Positions 9,816-21,200 of a stretch of 64,000 nt of DNA are shown piece after piece. The position numbers and the translations under genes are program-made. Where the stretch lies: contig OZ038463.1 of assembly GCA_964036295.1 (NCBI GenBank), forward strand, positions 11,647,274-11,711,273, in the 5' to 3' direction. Source of the DNA: Plumapathes pennacea. Its lineage: Eukaryota; Cnidaria; Anthozoa; Antipatharia; Myriopathidae. Within the stretch, counting starts at the first letter, position 1. Each line of letters opens with the position of its first letter. The notes below the pieces were generated by a model that was not told the origin of the DNA, ran no database searches, and saw nothing but the letters and a program-made list of their open reading frames with translations.

Positions 9816-12800
9816 TTAATGATGCTTTTTCTGAAGTTTTGCACGCTTAATCACACTGAGAATATTTTTGTTTAAGGGCGCATGGAGACCGGCTGGGGTA
9901 CGTTGTTTTGTCTTATCTCTGTATCCATTTTTTGGTACATTTGCGCAGTATACTGCTCTGTCGAAGCTTCCTTGCTGAACGTTGGTCGAAAATTTACCGA
10001 TAAAATTTCCCTGGGGTTTGTATCGTCCCACGATGTAGGCGCACTTCATGCCATCCCTCGTCGCTTCTGCTCTGCCAATACCGAGCTCCGTGCTTTCTTT
10101 CCAGACCACCTGGGTGAAATGAAGAACTCCGCTACCCTGGATTCCTTCGACTCCAAACTGGTACCCAGGATGGCAAACTTCGTTGTACCTATATATAACA
10201 CAAACGAAGACCGATTTAGGTGGCTCCATAGGGTTTTTCGCTGCATTTGTTTCTATTTTTGTTTATGGTTAATGTTTCGAAAGGTCTGTCGCGTATACGT
10301 TTTAATTTTGTTACTCTAGTGTGCTTTCTATGGAAATAATACGTCCTTGAAATGAGGGTCTTTTTCCACATTTTCAAACTTCCTGCTCTATTTTCTGGAG
10401 TTCTCTTTGGTGAATTTTTCTGATAATTTTTAGTATGTTTAAGAATTTATATAAAGTAAACATAGCTATGAAAAAAAAGTTAAAGGATTTAAAGGAGCGG
10501 ATTCCGAACTAATTGGCAATTTACGTTTTTTGCAAATAAAAAAAAACTGCTTGATGAATTTCCATTAAAACCAAATATGACAAGACCGGATGTAATATGC
10601 GTTTGCCTGAAAAATTTAAGACACATTCATCGAAGGAAACTTGAGAAAAAAGCAAAGAGAAACTTGATATTTTACGTGCGTATTGTACTGCAAAAATAAT
10701 CCCCGAGCGAAGCGAAGCAAAGTGAGGGTAATAATCACGGCGCTAATGCATTAATATCGCCTAACTTGGGGACTCCAAGCCTGTCGCCATCTCGAAATTT
10801 AACGTTCGTCTGTTAGTCAGTCTGTCTGTCTGGCGTACGACTTTAGGAGCGGTTACCTTGCATAACCAATAACAAAGGCCGGATCGATCACGTGTGCACT
10901 GTAGTTTTACTCGGAATTTGAGCGAAGCAATTAGATTTGAACGAAGCAACAATATATTGTAGCTGCGTTCACGAAAATGGAAAACTTAAAAACTGGAAAA
11001 CTTGAAACACAACAGTCTTGCGAAGCTCGTCTTCAAATAAGAAGGGAACAGGCACGAGCAAGGCGAAATTGTGAAACGAGCGAACAGCGCCTAATTCGTC
11101 TCGAGAAAAGGCGACAATCCTGTTATGATCGACAGCATCATAAACAGAAGCGTGCCGAAAAAATGGCTCCGCAAAGGGAACAGCGCTTGCAGGCAAATCA
11201 AGAGCTTCAGACGCCGTTTTGTGTTAAACTCAGATACTTATTTAGAAAGGACAAGCAACAAAGGTTAGTCAGTGAAAATCGAACAATCTCCGTGACAGAT
11301 ATATTCTATCCCGTATAGCCTGTAACTCGATCACTTCAAGAATGTATTAAAATCTGTATGCTGATCATTTTCCCTCGAAGTATTGTTTTAATACGCTTCT
11401 GTCGCCAGTTTCGGCTACGGTATTCGCTCAGAGCAATTGGAACTTGGTGAATGATTTAGTCAGATGTCTTATTTTTCTGTAATCTGACACGCGGTGATTG
11501 CAGCGAGAATCGTTCACAAGCCTTTAGAAATATGACTAGGTCTGAAGCCCGTGTATAATTTGAAGTAAACCGTTCAAGTTTTGCTTTGATTCTGGGAGAA
11601 ATCATGCTGTTTTGAGCGGGTTTACATACAAAACAATTCGAGCCTATTAAATATGCATTCCCGAGGTCTGGTGCATGCAGTCCAGAGTAAAAACAACTCG
11701 CATAGGAAGCCTATTTAATTGTACTGCCTATGAATTCAAAATTGGAAAATCAGTGTTCCTTTTTTCCGTACTACGACGGCCGACCAACTTCAAAATTTGA
11801 GTATTAAATTTTGAGAACGTGCTTGGCAGACTGTATGAATTAATTTAACGTGCCGACCGTGGGAAATACGTACTTCGTCACGCAATCGACTCTTTTTTCA
11901 ACGCAAAAGTATAACACACACCATTCTTTTTTTCCTTCCTTTGCGTGTAGCACTTGACTTCGAAGAAAAGATTGAGTCAACATTTCGGTAAAACAAAGGT
12001 TACTCTTGTTGGGAGTACCAAAGTAAAAGTCCCATCAATGGCAGAGCGAGGGGTATCTGCGATTATCGTATTTCTAGTAACTCGACAAGATTGACAAGTG
12101 CGCCTGCGTTAGCCGTGGTGTCCTTGCGCGTGAAAACGAGCTGTACGAAACCAGCCCTTGATGTCAAGACGACATATACCTTGATGTGCAAGCAGCTAAA
12201 CGGATATATCTCCGAAATGTTTCATGAACGCGCATTTGCAAAATCCTATGGAGCCACCTTAAAGCTCAGCAACCATCACCACACCCCCCCCCCCCCCTCT
12301 CCCCCTGCTATCCACGATATCTTTTGCATTTATATAGCAAGCCGATTATGAAACTGAAACTACATCATCCAAATGCCATATCAGGACTGCGTTTGAAATA
12401 TAATTTGGTGGAAGGAAGAGCACCGTGTGTGTACTTGCCCATGACTAGTAGTATGACCGTAATAAATAACAACTATTAAAGAAAACAATACACCTTTACC
12501 AGTTTGTGATAGCCTCGGTCATCGAATGTGCTTTATTAGTTGAGCAGCCATAAAACAAGTTTTCTCCCTGACCAGGTCGGTCTGCATTTTGTGAGTGCTC
12601 CATATTTCCAGACGCGGCAATTTTCTGTGCGTGGGCGGCAGCGGCATCACTCATCTCTCGATTAAGAGTCATCGGAGGAGAGTTATGAACAGCTCGGAAC
12701 TTGTTGTGAAGATCAAGAGCTTCTGTTTCTTCAGGGGAGGAAGAACCTAATAAAAAAATGCAAGAATATTTAGGTAATTTAATTAAATGCATCAAAATAG

Positions 12801-15448
12801 TTTCATTTGAAGAGACCAAGAGAGCCGATCCTGTAACCAACAATAACTTTCAAAATTTAGTTTTAAATTTGTTAGATAGGTTCAGAACCAGACTTGACAA
12901 ACGGCCTACTAAGACTGTGATTAGTTGCATATGTATAGTTATTTACTGATGCAGATCTTGGAATAAATAGATGTTAAGAAATGGTGTGTATGGAGAATCG
13001 TTCCCTTATTTATCCTCCCTGACTGTACCGTGCTAAATATAATCATGTGTTTCATTTTTTATATACAAATTGCAACTTTGTTGCCCACCAGTTACAGGAG
13101 TTCCCGTAGAACTTGGGGAAGTCGGGCTGGTCGTCGCAGAAGGCACGGTTGTTCCTGAAGGAGGGTTTGTGGAGGATGTAAGGGTAGGCAACCCTGGTAC
13201 CTGGCCTGCCCCTGGAAGAGATGGGGAGGCTCCCATCTCTATGTGGATGTCCATTGTGGTTCCGCCGCCTCCAGTGTTCCACTTACCCTGCCCTGCAGTA
13301 ATTATGAAAGGCACTCCATTCATCTGTCCAACAGAACTTCGTTGTTGATTTCCTGAGTAAATTAAGAAATCCATGTTTGCTGAATCAGGGATACAAACTT
13401 TCTTTCTAAACTTGTGATACTACGGTGGTTTTACACTTAAGAGGTTTTGCGCATTGCTCATCTGCAGTCCGGTAATCTCCAAGCGAAGCGAGGGTAATAA
13501 TCACGACGCTAATGCAGCAAAATCGCCTTATGTGAAGACTCCAAGCGTGTCGCCATCTCGAAATTTAATGATCGTGTGTGTGTGTGTGTGTCAGGTACGA
13601 CTTTTTTTTTTTAGGCCAGGTGCCAAGGCAATGACGCAATAATTATCGACTAGCGTCTTCGCCTCGGAAGGAAAAATATTTGAACGAAGCAATAATTGTA
13701 CGTTACTGCGTTCACGAAAATGAATTTGAAAAATGGAAAACTTGGAACAGACCGGTCTCGCGAAGGTCTTCTTCAAAAGAGAAGGGAACAAGCTCGGGCA
13801 AGGCGAAATCGTGAAACGATCGAACAGCGCCAAATACGCCTAGAGAAAAGACGACAAAGATGTTATAACCGACAGCATCATAAACGGAAGCGTGCCAAAT
13901 AAACGGCTCCGCAAAGGGAACAGCGCTTGAAAGCAAATTAATCGAGAGCTTCAGACGCCGTTTTGTGTTAAACTCAGATACTTATTCAGAAAGGACAAGC
14001 AACAAAGGTTAGTCAGTGGAAATCGAACAATCACCGTGACAAATATATTCTACCCGTATCTAGTAACTCGATTACTTCAAGAATGTATTAGAATCTGTAT
14101 GCTAATCATTTTCCCTCGAAGTATTGTTTTATTACGCTTCTGTCGCCAGTCTCGGCTACCGTATGTATTGGCTCAGAGCACTCGGAACTTGGAGTCTTGA
14201 TTGATTTAGTCAGATGTCTTATTTTTTCTTTCAAGAATAAATCTGTTACAAATGCTGTAATCTGACATGCGGTGATTGCAGCGAGAATCGTTCACAAGCC
14301 CTTAGAAGTATGACTAGGTATGAAGCCCGTGTATAATTTGAAGTAAACCGTTCAAGTTTTGCTTTGATTCTGGGAGAAATCATGCTGTTTTGAGCGGGTT
14401 CACATACAAAACAATTCGAGCTCGTTAAATATGCATGCCTGAGTCCAGAGTAAAACAAATCGCACAGGAAGCCTATTTAATTGTACTGCCTATGAATTCA
14501 AAATAGGAAAATCAGTGTTCTTTTTTTCCCGTACTACGACGGCCGACCAACTTCAAAATTTGAGTATTAAATTTTGAGAACATGCTTGGCAGACTGTATG
14601 AATTAATTTGACGTGCCGACCGTGGGAAATACCGCCGTACTTCGTCACGCAATCGACTCTTTTTTCAACGCAAAAGTATAACACACACCATTCTTTTTCT
14701 CCTTCCTTTGCGTGTAGAACTTGACTTCGAAGAAAAGATTGCAAAACAAAGGCTACTCTTGTTGGGAGTACCAAAGTAAAAGTCCCATCAATGGCAGAAC
14801 GAGGGTATCTGTTATTATCGTATTTCTTGTAGAAAACTAAAACTAACAAGTGTTGTCGCAGATGCTGGGATTTACGTTAGCATGGTTGGAGAGGGTCTAC
14901 CCTCGCTAGAACTCGCTAGAACTGTTTTGTTTGATAAAATTCAAATTCTTGGTTTTAATTAAAAACTTAAACTGGAGCACGACCTATAAACCTAGGACTC
15001 TCTACCTATAAATTTGTTTCAGACAGCTGAATTATCTCCGAGCAATCGAGGCTTCTGTTAACCAAATTTAAAAAATCGGTACCGAAATCGCCTTCCTGAT
15101 TGTGCAAAACTGTTTGAGTCACGATTCTAATTGTATCTATCTTTGCTTGCAAGGCAGTCTCGGATGGTTAAAGACGTCATCCAATAAATGCCAGAAACGA
15201 CAAAATCCGAAGAAAAAAAACTTGTACTTATAAAATCCTTGAAGAGATTTCCGAAAAACCTTTAAAGATTGCTGGCAACCATCCCGCCCCCGTCCTTGCG
15301 GTCGGAGGGCTTAAAGGAACAGTTCGCTTCTATCAAAACGTTGAACGACAGTGACAACATCGCTACCTGCATGGGCGGCGCCAATTGGTTCAAGCGATAA
15401 AGAAAGCCAAAACAGAAGCACTAAGAATGGTAAAAACATTGTCCTCAT
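9816..15448 (-). CDS. CAP2: secreted CAP-superfamily protein with Pro/Thr/Ser linker
   Basis: Five exons join in frame to 296 codons plus stop: 15367-15448, 13287-13352, 13211-13089, 12746-12500 and 10188-9816. Exon 1 encodes a signal peptide (MRTMFLPFLVLLFWLSLSLE, cleavage probably after GAAHA) and ends at G|GTAGCG. Exon 2 ends at a strong GTAAGT donor. Exon 3 is rich in Pro, Thr and Ser. Exons 4 and 5 form one CAP domain (LHNKFRAVHNSPP, GQGENLFYGC, then NW|YNEVCHPGYQFG, LHFTQVVW, CAYIVGRYKPQGN). Exons 2 and 3 both run from phase 1 to phase 1, so either can be skipped without a frame change. CAP proteins are extracellular; known members act in sterol binding, immunity, venoms or matrix. The specific role here is unknown. 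A basic C-terminal tail follows the domain. The start was chosen because MRTM begins the signal peptide and follows a conserved TATA box. Confidence 0.85.
10690..12080 (+). repeat. Direct repeat, copy 1 of about 1.4 kb (mobile-element fragment)
   Basis: This segment in the last intron of CAP2 is a same-orientation duplicate of about 13480-14850. Shared words include GAGGGTAATAATCAC, TCGCCATCTCGAAATTTAA and GACGGCCGACCAACTTC. Each copy carries the arginine-rich frame described separately. I could not define its ends or class. The arginine/glutamate repeat resembles N-terminal parts of Helitron/PIF1-type proteins. Confidence 0.65.
10977..11318 (+). CDS. Arg/Gln-rich hypothetical ORF in repeat copy 1
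   Basis: This 113-codon frame is strongly basic and coiled-coil-like, with a repeating RREQARARRN / EQRLIRLEKRRQ pattern. The degraded sister at 13696 shares the pattern. Both copies keep AACAAAG|GTTAGT, a plausible 5' splice site at about 11264, so this may be a first exon of a larger transposon gene. Similar ETxEQRxxRLxxRR repeats occur near the start of some Helitron helicase proteins, but I see no helicase or Rep motif nearby. Function unknown. Confidence 0.35.
   Translation: MENLKTGKLETQQSCEARLQIRREQARARRNCETSEQRLIRLEKRRQSCYDRQHHKQKRAEKMAPQREQRLQANQELQTPFCVKLRYLFRKDKQQRLVSENRTISVTDIFYPV
12080..12490. other. Intronic stretch of CAP2 with no gene seen
   Basis: Apart from a C-rich run near 12290 (CCACACCCCCCCC), shared in part with other CAP introns (the word TATCTTTTGCATT), nothing recognisable is seen. 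Coding on either strand is not supported. Confidence 0.5.
13480..14850 (+). repeat. Direct repeat, copy 2 of about 1.4 kb (mobile-element fragment)
   Basis: Same-orientation duplicate of 10690-12080, here in intron 1 of CAP2. Small insertions and deletions separate the copies, for example a (TG)n run near 13573. Two copies in two introns of one gene, in one orientation, would be explained by two insertions of one family or by an internal duplication. Confidence 0.65.
13696..13902 (+). pseudogene. Degraded Arg/Gln-rich ORF in repeat copy 2
   Basis: The frame repeats the sister pattern (RREQARARRNRETIEQRQIR) but stops with TAA at 13900-13902, where the 10977 copy reads on. A later TAA and an indel near 13938 further break the alignment. 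It is a decayed copy of the same hypothetical element protein. Confidence 0.5.
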
Positions 15449-15518
15449 TTGGTTGAATCTGCGAAGATAAAACTGTGAAAGAAAACATATGAACAAAAAT
15501 ATAGGCACAGTGCAGACA

Positions 15519-15528
15519 CTATATATAG
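15519..15528 (-). promoter_or_regulatory. TATA box of CAP2
   Basis: TATATATAG on the minus strand lies about 70 bases before the CAP2 start codon. The same motif at the same distance precedes CAP3 (31129-31138), with a shortened form before CAP4 (45667-45674), while the surrounding sequence has drifted a little. A start site around 15490 is inferred. Confidence 0.6.
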
Positions 15529-15540
15529 TTAAATAAACCA

Positions 15541-17006
15541 ACAGTTAAATATATAATTAGTTATAACTAAACTGTAAAGGATACAAACACAAACAGAGTT
15601 TACACAGTCGCAGGCCCACAGATTAATAAAATATCTATGATACTGTACGTGCGTTATAATATTATTGGCTAGAAAGCATGTTAGGTGAGATTATATTACA
15701 CACTGACTTGGCGGCCACGTGGCCTCCTCACGCTACCCTCGTGTATTCCATCATCACGCGTGTTTAGATGAAGCTATGATTACACGGGAAAGCGTTATAT
15801 ATTTCTTAAATATTGTTGAACTGTACCTCCTGGGTTCTGGGATCGCCAACAACAAATAATCTCAACTAAGCTGACAACTACGTCTATTTCTTCGCATGTT
15901 CTCAGTGTTTTCCCAAAGCCTCTCGTGTTCAGATGAGGCTATTATTACACGGAAAAGCGTTATACAGTATATTTCTTAAATATTGTTGAATTGTACCTTC
16001 TGGTCTTTGGTCGTCAACGACAAATAATCTCAACTAAATTGACAACTATGTCCATTTCTCATTTCTTATAGTTACTTTATGATGAATGGCGTAACATTTA
16101 GTACACTCGAGGGTCACAGAACAAGGAGATGAATGCGTTTAAGAAGTTGCATTCTAGCCATACTCGAAATGCCATGAGACACCTTTTAACCAAATTATGA
16201 AATAAAAAGTAAGCTGACAGAGTGGGGCAATACAACTGAAGTGTTCCAATACTTACTTTTTTTTCTGACGACTCTGTTTCTTAAGGTCCTTAACAAGAGT
16301 GCTGTTGGCGAAATGTTACGGTCTTCTAGCTCTTAGAATTTTTCTGGTTGTATGAACCGACGGTGATGAAATGGTAATGTATTACCTGTTAAGTTCAAGA
16401 CCTTCTCTAAAACTGTCCACCCAGATTTGTTCATTTTTGACTCCAAAAGGCTTGTATAATTTTTTAGGTAGTTTCCTAAAATTTATCTTTATCTCAAAGA
16501 TCCAACGACTATAAGTAATCCAAAAAGAGATGTTGAGTGAAGAGGATGGGTCAGACTTCGATTACGTCAGATCTCGATTACGTACCGAGTTGTACATTGG
16601 CTTTGCGCCGGGTAGAGAGAGTGGGATACAATAACAAAAGACCGATCCTTGCGCAGTATGTGCTCCCGGCTAAAATAAGCTGCGAACAACTGTTTTTCCC
16701 GTTTATACGAGCATGTTCGAGTCTTAGCGAAGACGCGTCTTGAATAAGAACAGCTCAAAACCCTAGTCTAAGATGAGACGCGTCTTAAATAAGACGCGGC
16801 TTCCGTAAGACACGAACAAGGGTTTTGTATCATTTATACATTAAGACGCGCCTTATTTCTCTTGTATAAACGGCCCTATTAAGTCATAGTACTTTCCGCC
16901 GCGGGCCGCCTGAAGCTTTCATTAAATTGGTTGCCGTTCACTCAAAAACGAGATACTACTATTACAGTGAAAATAAAGTGGGTCCATGTAAGAAGAGCAT
17001 CTCATA

Positions 17007-17049
<43 letters not shown>

Positions 17050-17100
17050 GGACTCACGAGGCGCTTCGCCGAGTTGATTGCCGCCAAATTATTTGCTATG
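15541..17100. repeat. Segmental-duplication block, copy II (intergenic flank)
   Basis: This 1.5-kb flank matches 31163-32345 and 45690-46720 in pieces, for example GCGTTATATATTTCTTAAATATTG and AGAGATGTTGAGTGAA. No gene is seen. Between about 16690 and 16880 there is a probable foldback element with CCGTTTATACGAG and CTTGTATAAACGG arms and GACGCGTCTT repeats. A (TA)n run occupies about 17011-17041, next to GTGGACTCACGAGGCGCTTC, a piece of the foldback family seen at 35758-35935. Confidence 0.6.
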
Positions 17101-17129
17101 TATTTGTAATCATTATCTCTTGTAAATAT

Positions 17130-17508
17130 CCCAGATAAAACAACAAAAAGACACTGCATACCAAAGCCACGACATAATAACTACTTAAAAAAAAATCTGA
17201 ATTGGACGAAGGAATTTACGATCTTAGTTTATATTTATGACATTTGGGTTTTATTTGGGAGAGGACAGTCAAATTAATTTCATAAAAGAACTGACAGAAA
17301 GTAATCTAACAAATCACATGTTTGTAGTTGCCCGGTTATCCTACTATAGTGAAAATTATACGAAAGCGTAGCTTCTGGGCCGTGAAAAACAACCAATTCG
17401 CAACCAAAAGATTCCCAGGATTCACAGCAAGAAATGTGCCACAGCTGACTAGACTTTACCTTAACCGGATCCCAGCAATAAAGTTTCGGTTTACCGTCGT
17501 CCATGCAA
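17130..17508 (-). pseudogene. P4HTM-like exon 1/intron 1 remnant
   Basis: The minus strand reproduces about 55620-56010. It contains CMDDGKPKLYCWDPVK, the 3' part of exon 1 of the P4HTM-like gene A (which has YRWDPVK), followed by the same GTAAAGTCTAG donor and the same intron sequence. The signal-peptide part of exon 1 and every other exon are missing. Just to its left, 16927-17010 matches 47750-47830, the DNA that borders the 3' side of gene A. This is best explained as a third P4HTM copy removed by a large internal deletion. Confidence 0.8.
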
Positions 17509-17666
17509 AAAATTAACAACACAGTAAAAGCTTTAATTTCAGTAACATGTTTGATGTATTTTGTCATAAATTTAACCTATATTTTCATTCTGAGCTCGAG
17601 TAAAAATGTTATTCAGTTTCTATAATTTACATTTGTCACCTTGGTAACATGTTATAACATTATTTA

Positions 17667-17924
17667 GGCCCGGGTCAAACGTTGATCTTCTGCTCGGGTT
17701 AATTCTCGATCTTAGCATACGTCTAACTCAATGCAAATTAGCTCAAACAATGGTTTCTGTTAAATAATTTGCATCGAGTTCGACACATGCTAAGATCGAC
17801 GCTTAACCCAGGCCTTACTGATTACTTTACATGAGCCAAACTTAATGCAAATTTGATGAAACAATTATTTTTGCGCATTTACACTGAGTTCGGCTCTTGT
17901 GAAGTACGACGTTTAACCCGGGCC
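17667..17924. mobile_element. MITE, GGCCYGGGTCAAACG family, copy 2
   Basis: Duplicate of 3160-3417 with the same TA flanks and the same internal hairpin. It sits at the same distance upstream (plus-strand sense) of a C-terminal CAP exon. Confidence 0.7.
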
Positions 17925-18251
17925 TAATTTTTTATTCGAGGATGTGCTTTTCGCGTGTAATTCTACTGAACGTGTTCATTGAACTAAATCCCAACAAAAT
18001 GGTGGTACATTAGACATTGTCCAGTAGGCGGGGAACATGAAAATGCGACGGTAATTTAAATCACTTTTATTTAAGCCTCCATCACACAACAAATGGATTT
18101 TATAAACCAATCCATGCTAATCTAGCATCTCAAATGAATGAGATATTTGTCTTCTTCATAATGAATTTAATACTTCATCCAATAAAATTCGCCGAATAAT
18201 TAGGTGTTAATAGCAAAGGATACTCATAAAGAAGTGATATGCATGGTCAAG

Positions 18252-21200
18252 TTAATGGTGCTTTTTCTGAAGTTTTGCATGCTTAATCACACCGGAATTT
18301 TTTTTGTTTAAGGGAGCATGGAGACCGGCTGGGGCACGTTGTTTTGGTTGATCTCTGAATCCACTTGATGCAGTTGCGCAATATTCTTCTTTGTTGAAGC
18401 TTCCTTGCTGAACGTTGCGCACATAATCGTTTCCTGTATTGAGATTTCCCAGAGGTTTGTATCGTCCCACGATGTAAGCGCACTTCATGCCATTGCTCGT
18501 CACTTCTGCTCTGCCAATACCGAGCTCCAGGCTTTCTTTCCAGACCACCTGGGTGAAATAACCAGTTCCCGGCTGTCTTCCATCTACTTCAAACTGGTAA
18601 CCAGGTTGGCAAACTTCGTTGTACCTATATATAACACAGAAGAAGACCGCTTAAGGCTGAGTAACTATCAACAGGAGCCCCTGCTATCCACGGTATCTTT
18701 TGCATTAATATAGCAAGCCGATTATGACGGTTATGAAACTGAAACTACACCATCCAACTGTCACATAAGGACTGCGTTTGAAATATAATTTGGTGGAAGG
18801 AACAGCACCCGTGTGTATTTGCCCCATGGCCAGCCCAGTATAACCGTATAGTGAAAAAAAAAAAAAAAGAAAAAAAAAAGAGCATTACTTCACCTATTAA
18901 TACATCTATCTTTCATATATTGCACGTTCGGAAGTATGTATTGTTGGTTGTAATATAACTGGTAGATGACTTTATAGATTCAAAGCGTAATGAGCAGCCT
19001 TTTAACCCTCGAGGGAAGTAGCCGCAAAGTTATACTCCCACCACCGCACAGGATGGATCACTTGCCTCCGCACTGCCCGTCCCACCCTCCCCCCACATAT
19101 TTTTACTTGGGCAATCGAAATATATCCGCCAGTCCAAATACTCCCACTTTACTTGTGTGCTGTAGCATGTAAAGACGTAGTGTCTTTTATTGGAATGCCA
19201 GTAATAGGGCTGAGTAAGGTCAAATTTCTCTTTCCGTGATAGCAAATGTCAGTTCGTCTAATATTGCATGCACACAAAATAACAAAAACAACAACTATTT
19301 CTTAGTAACAAAACAATATAACTTTAATTACCAGTTTGTGACAGCCTCGGTCATCGACTGTGCTTTATTATGTGAGCAGCCCATGGACAGGTTTTCTCCC
19401 TGACCAGATCGTTGTGATTTTTCTGAGTGCTGCATAGTTCCAGAGGCGCCAGAGGCGGCAATTTCCTGTGCGTAGGCGGCAGCGGCATCACTCATCTCTC
19501 GATTAAGAGTCATCGGAGGAGAGTTATGAACAGCTCGGAACTTGTTGTGAACATCAAGAGCTTCTGTCTCGTCGGGGGAGAAAGAGTCTAATAAAAAAAA
19601 TGCAAGATTAATATATTAATATAATTAAATGCATCAGAATAGTTTCAATTTGAAGAGACCGCCATTTTACGTAGTCTGCCGAGCCACGAAATAATCTTCT
19701 CCTCAGTTATTTTAAGACCCTGAGTGCTGGTCCGGCCGGGGTTCGAACCCGCGACCTTCCGCACGAAAGACCGGCACTCAACCAACTGAGCCAACCGGTC
19801 GGCGGCTTACGTCATCGCATAACACGTAATAATATGAAGCAATCAACGTGTGCTGATTCGTAACCCAGACGAAAATATGAAAACGACACGGCCTCAAATT
19901 TAAAGCTCGTCAGGGCCACGCCCGGCGAGCAAAAAATCGGTGTCGAATATCGCCTTCCTGATTGTGCAAAACTGTTTGAGTCACGATTCTAATTGTATCT
20001 ATCTTTGCTTGCAAGGCAGTCTCGGATGTATTCTGTACTTGCGTATAGAAGTTGTCTCAGCGAATTTTTTAATTTCACCTTGTCCACTTTAACAGAAATT
20101 GCCAGTTAATAATGAGCTCGAAAAAAAAAACCCGTCACCGGCAAATACATAAAATTCCAGAAAAATGCAGGACTGATGTATTCGAAGATGGCATTTCACA
20201 TTCCGTCTGTGGGGGAGCGCTGCATCCAATAAGCCCTTTGTATCAGACTGGTGACATAACCAAAACCACCTCGTGTATAAAAATTCATCACCACAGGCTT
20301 CCTGAGTGCCAGAAATGGCAAAGAGTTTCAAAAAATATGCAGAATTGCAAAAGTGCAGGTTCATAGCATAAAGGTGAAGTAATACGGGCAACATTTTCTT
20401 GCATTCCAACTTGTCGCGTGCAACAAAGTTGCGTAGCAAGTTCCGGAGTGTGTTACTACCTACCCACGCAACAAAATTTCGTGTTGGCATGTTGCGGCAA
20501 CATGTTGCAAAAAGCAGGCTCGGCTTCTACTTTTTAATGTTACCGCAGCTAGCAACACGAAATTTTATTGCAGAACAAGTTGCGTGCATAGGTAGTAATA
20601 CGTGCAACAACAGGCCGCAACTTGATACACAACTTTGTTGCACGACAAGTTGCAAGAAAATGTTGCCCGTAATACTTCACCTTAACATGCATCAAACTTG
20701 CATGGCAGGACTTAAAAGTTCAGAAACTATTAAGAATATTTGTATTGGACTACGTGCAGTTACTGGGATGCAAGGCCTTGCGTCCCAGCAAACTTGTCCC
20801 ATACAAATTTGCATCCACTTGCGAATCATTTTTAGTAAAGAAAACGCAGCCTGGAAACAAGGAATACTAGATAGAAACCGCAATACGGCACAGTTTTTCC
20901 GAAAAATGTCTCGTATTCACGTTACGTGACGAAATATCTCCGTGCTATCACCACTATGAGTTGTATGTTGATCAAAATGTGCACCGTTAAGCATATTTAG
21001 TGATAGATGCGACCCCACAAAAATTATTGGCTCCAAAATATTGCTCATCCGAAAATGTATGAATGAAAATAACGCGGAGGGGGTCATCCCCTTACTGTTC
21101 ATTTTGGACAGTGAGGAAAGATCCAATCAGGCACGTTTCTTTTCCCATATTACAATATTTAGATGGAGGTTGATGGAGTCATGTCAATTTAGCGTGTAAC

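Noticed and set aside
19728-19800. Possible tRNA gene on the minus strand
   Set aside because: A and B boxes are good, but the acceptor stem does not pair and an unrelated SINE-type tail follows.
20112-20366. Plus-strand frame sharing VFEDGISHSVCG-type sequence with 43957-44259, which might be a conserved gene
   Set aside because: Both frames sit in duplicated CAP intron DNA that is similar throughout, including the adjacent MITE. Differences are spread without regard to codon position, and no domain is recognised.
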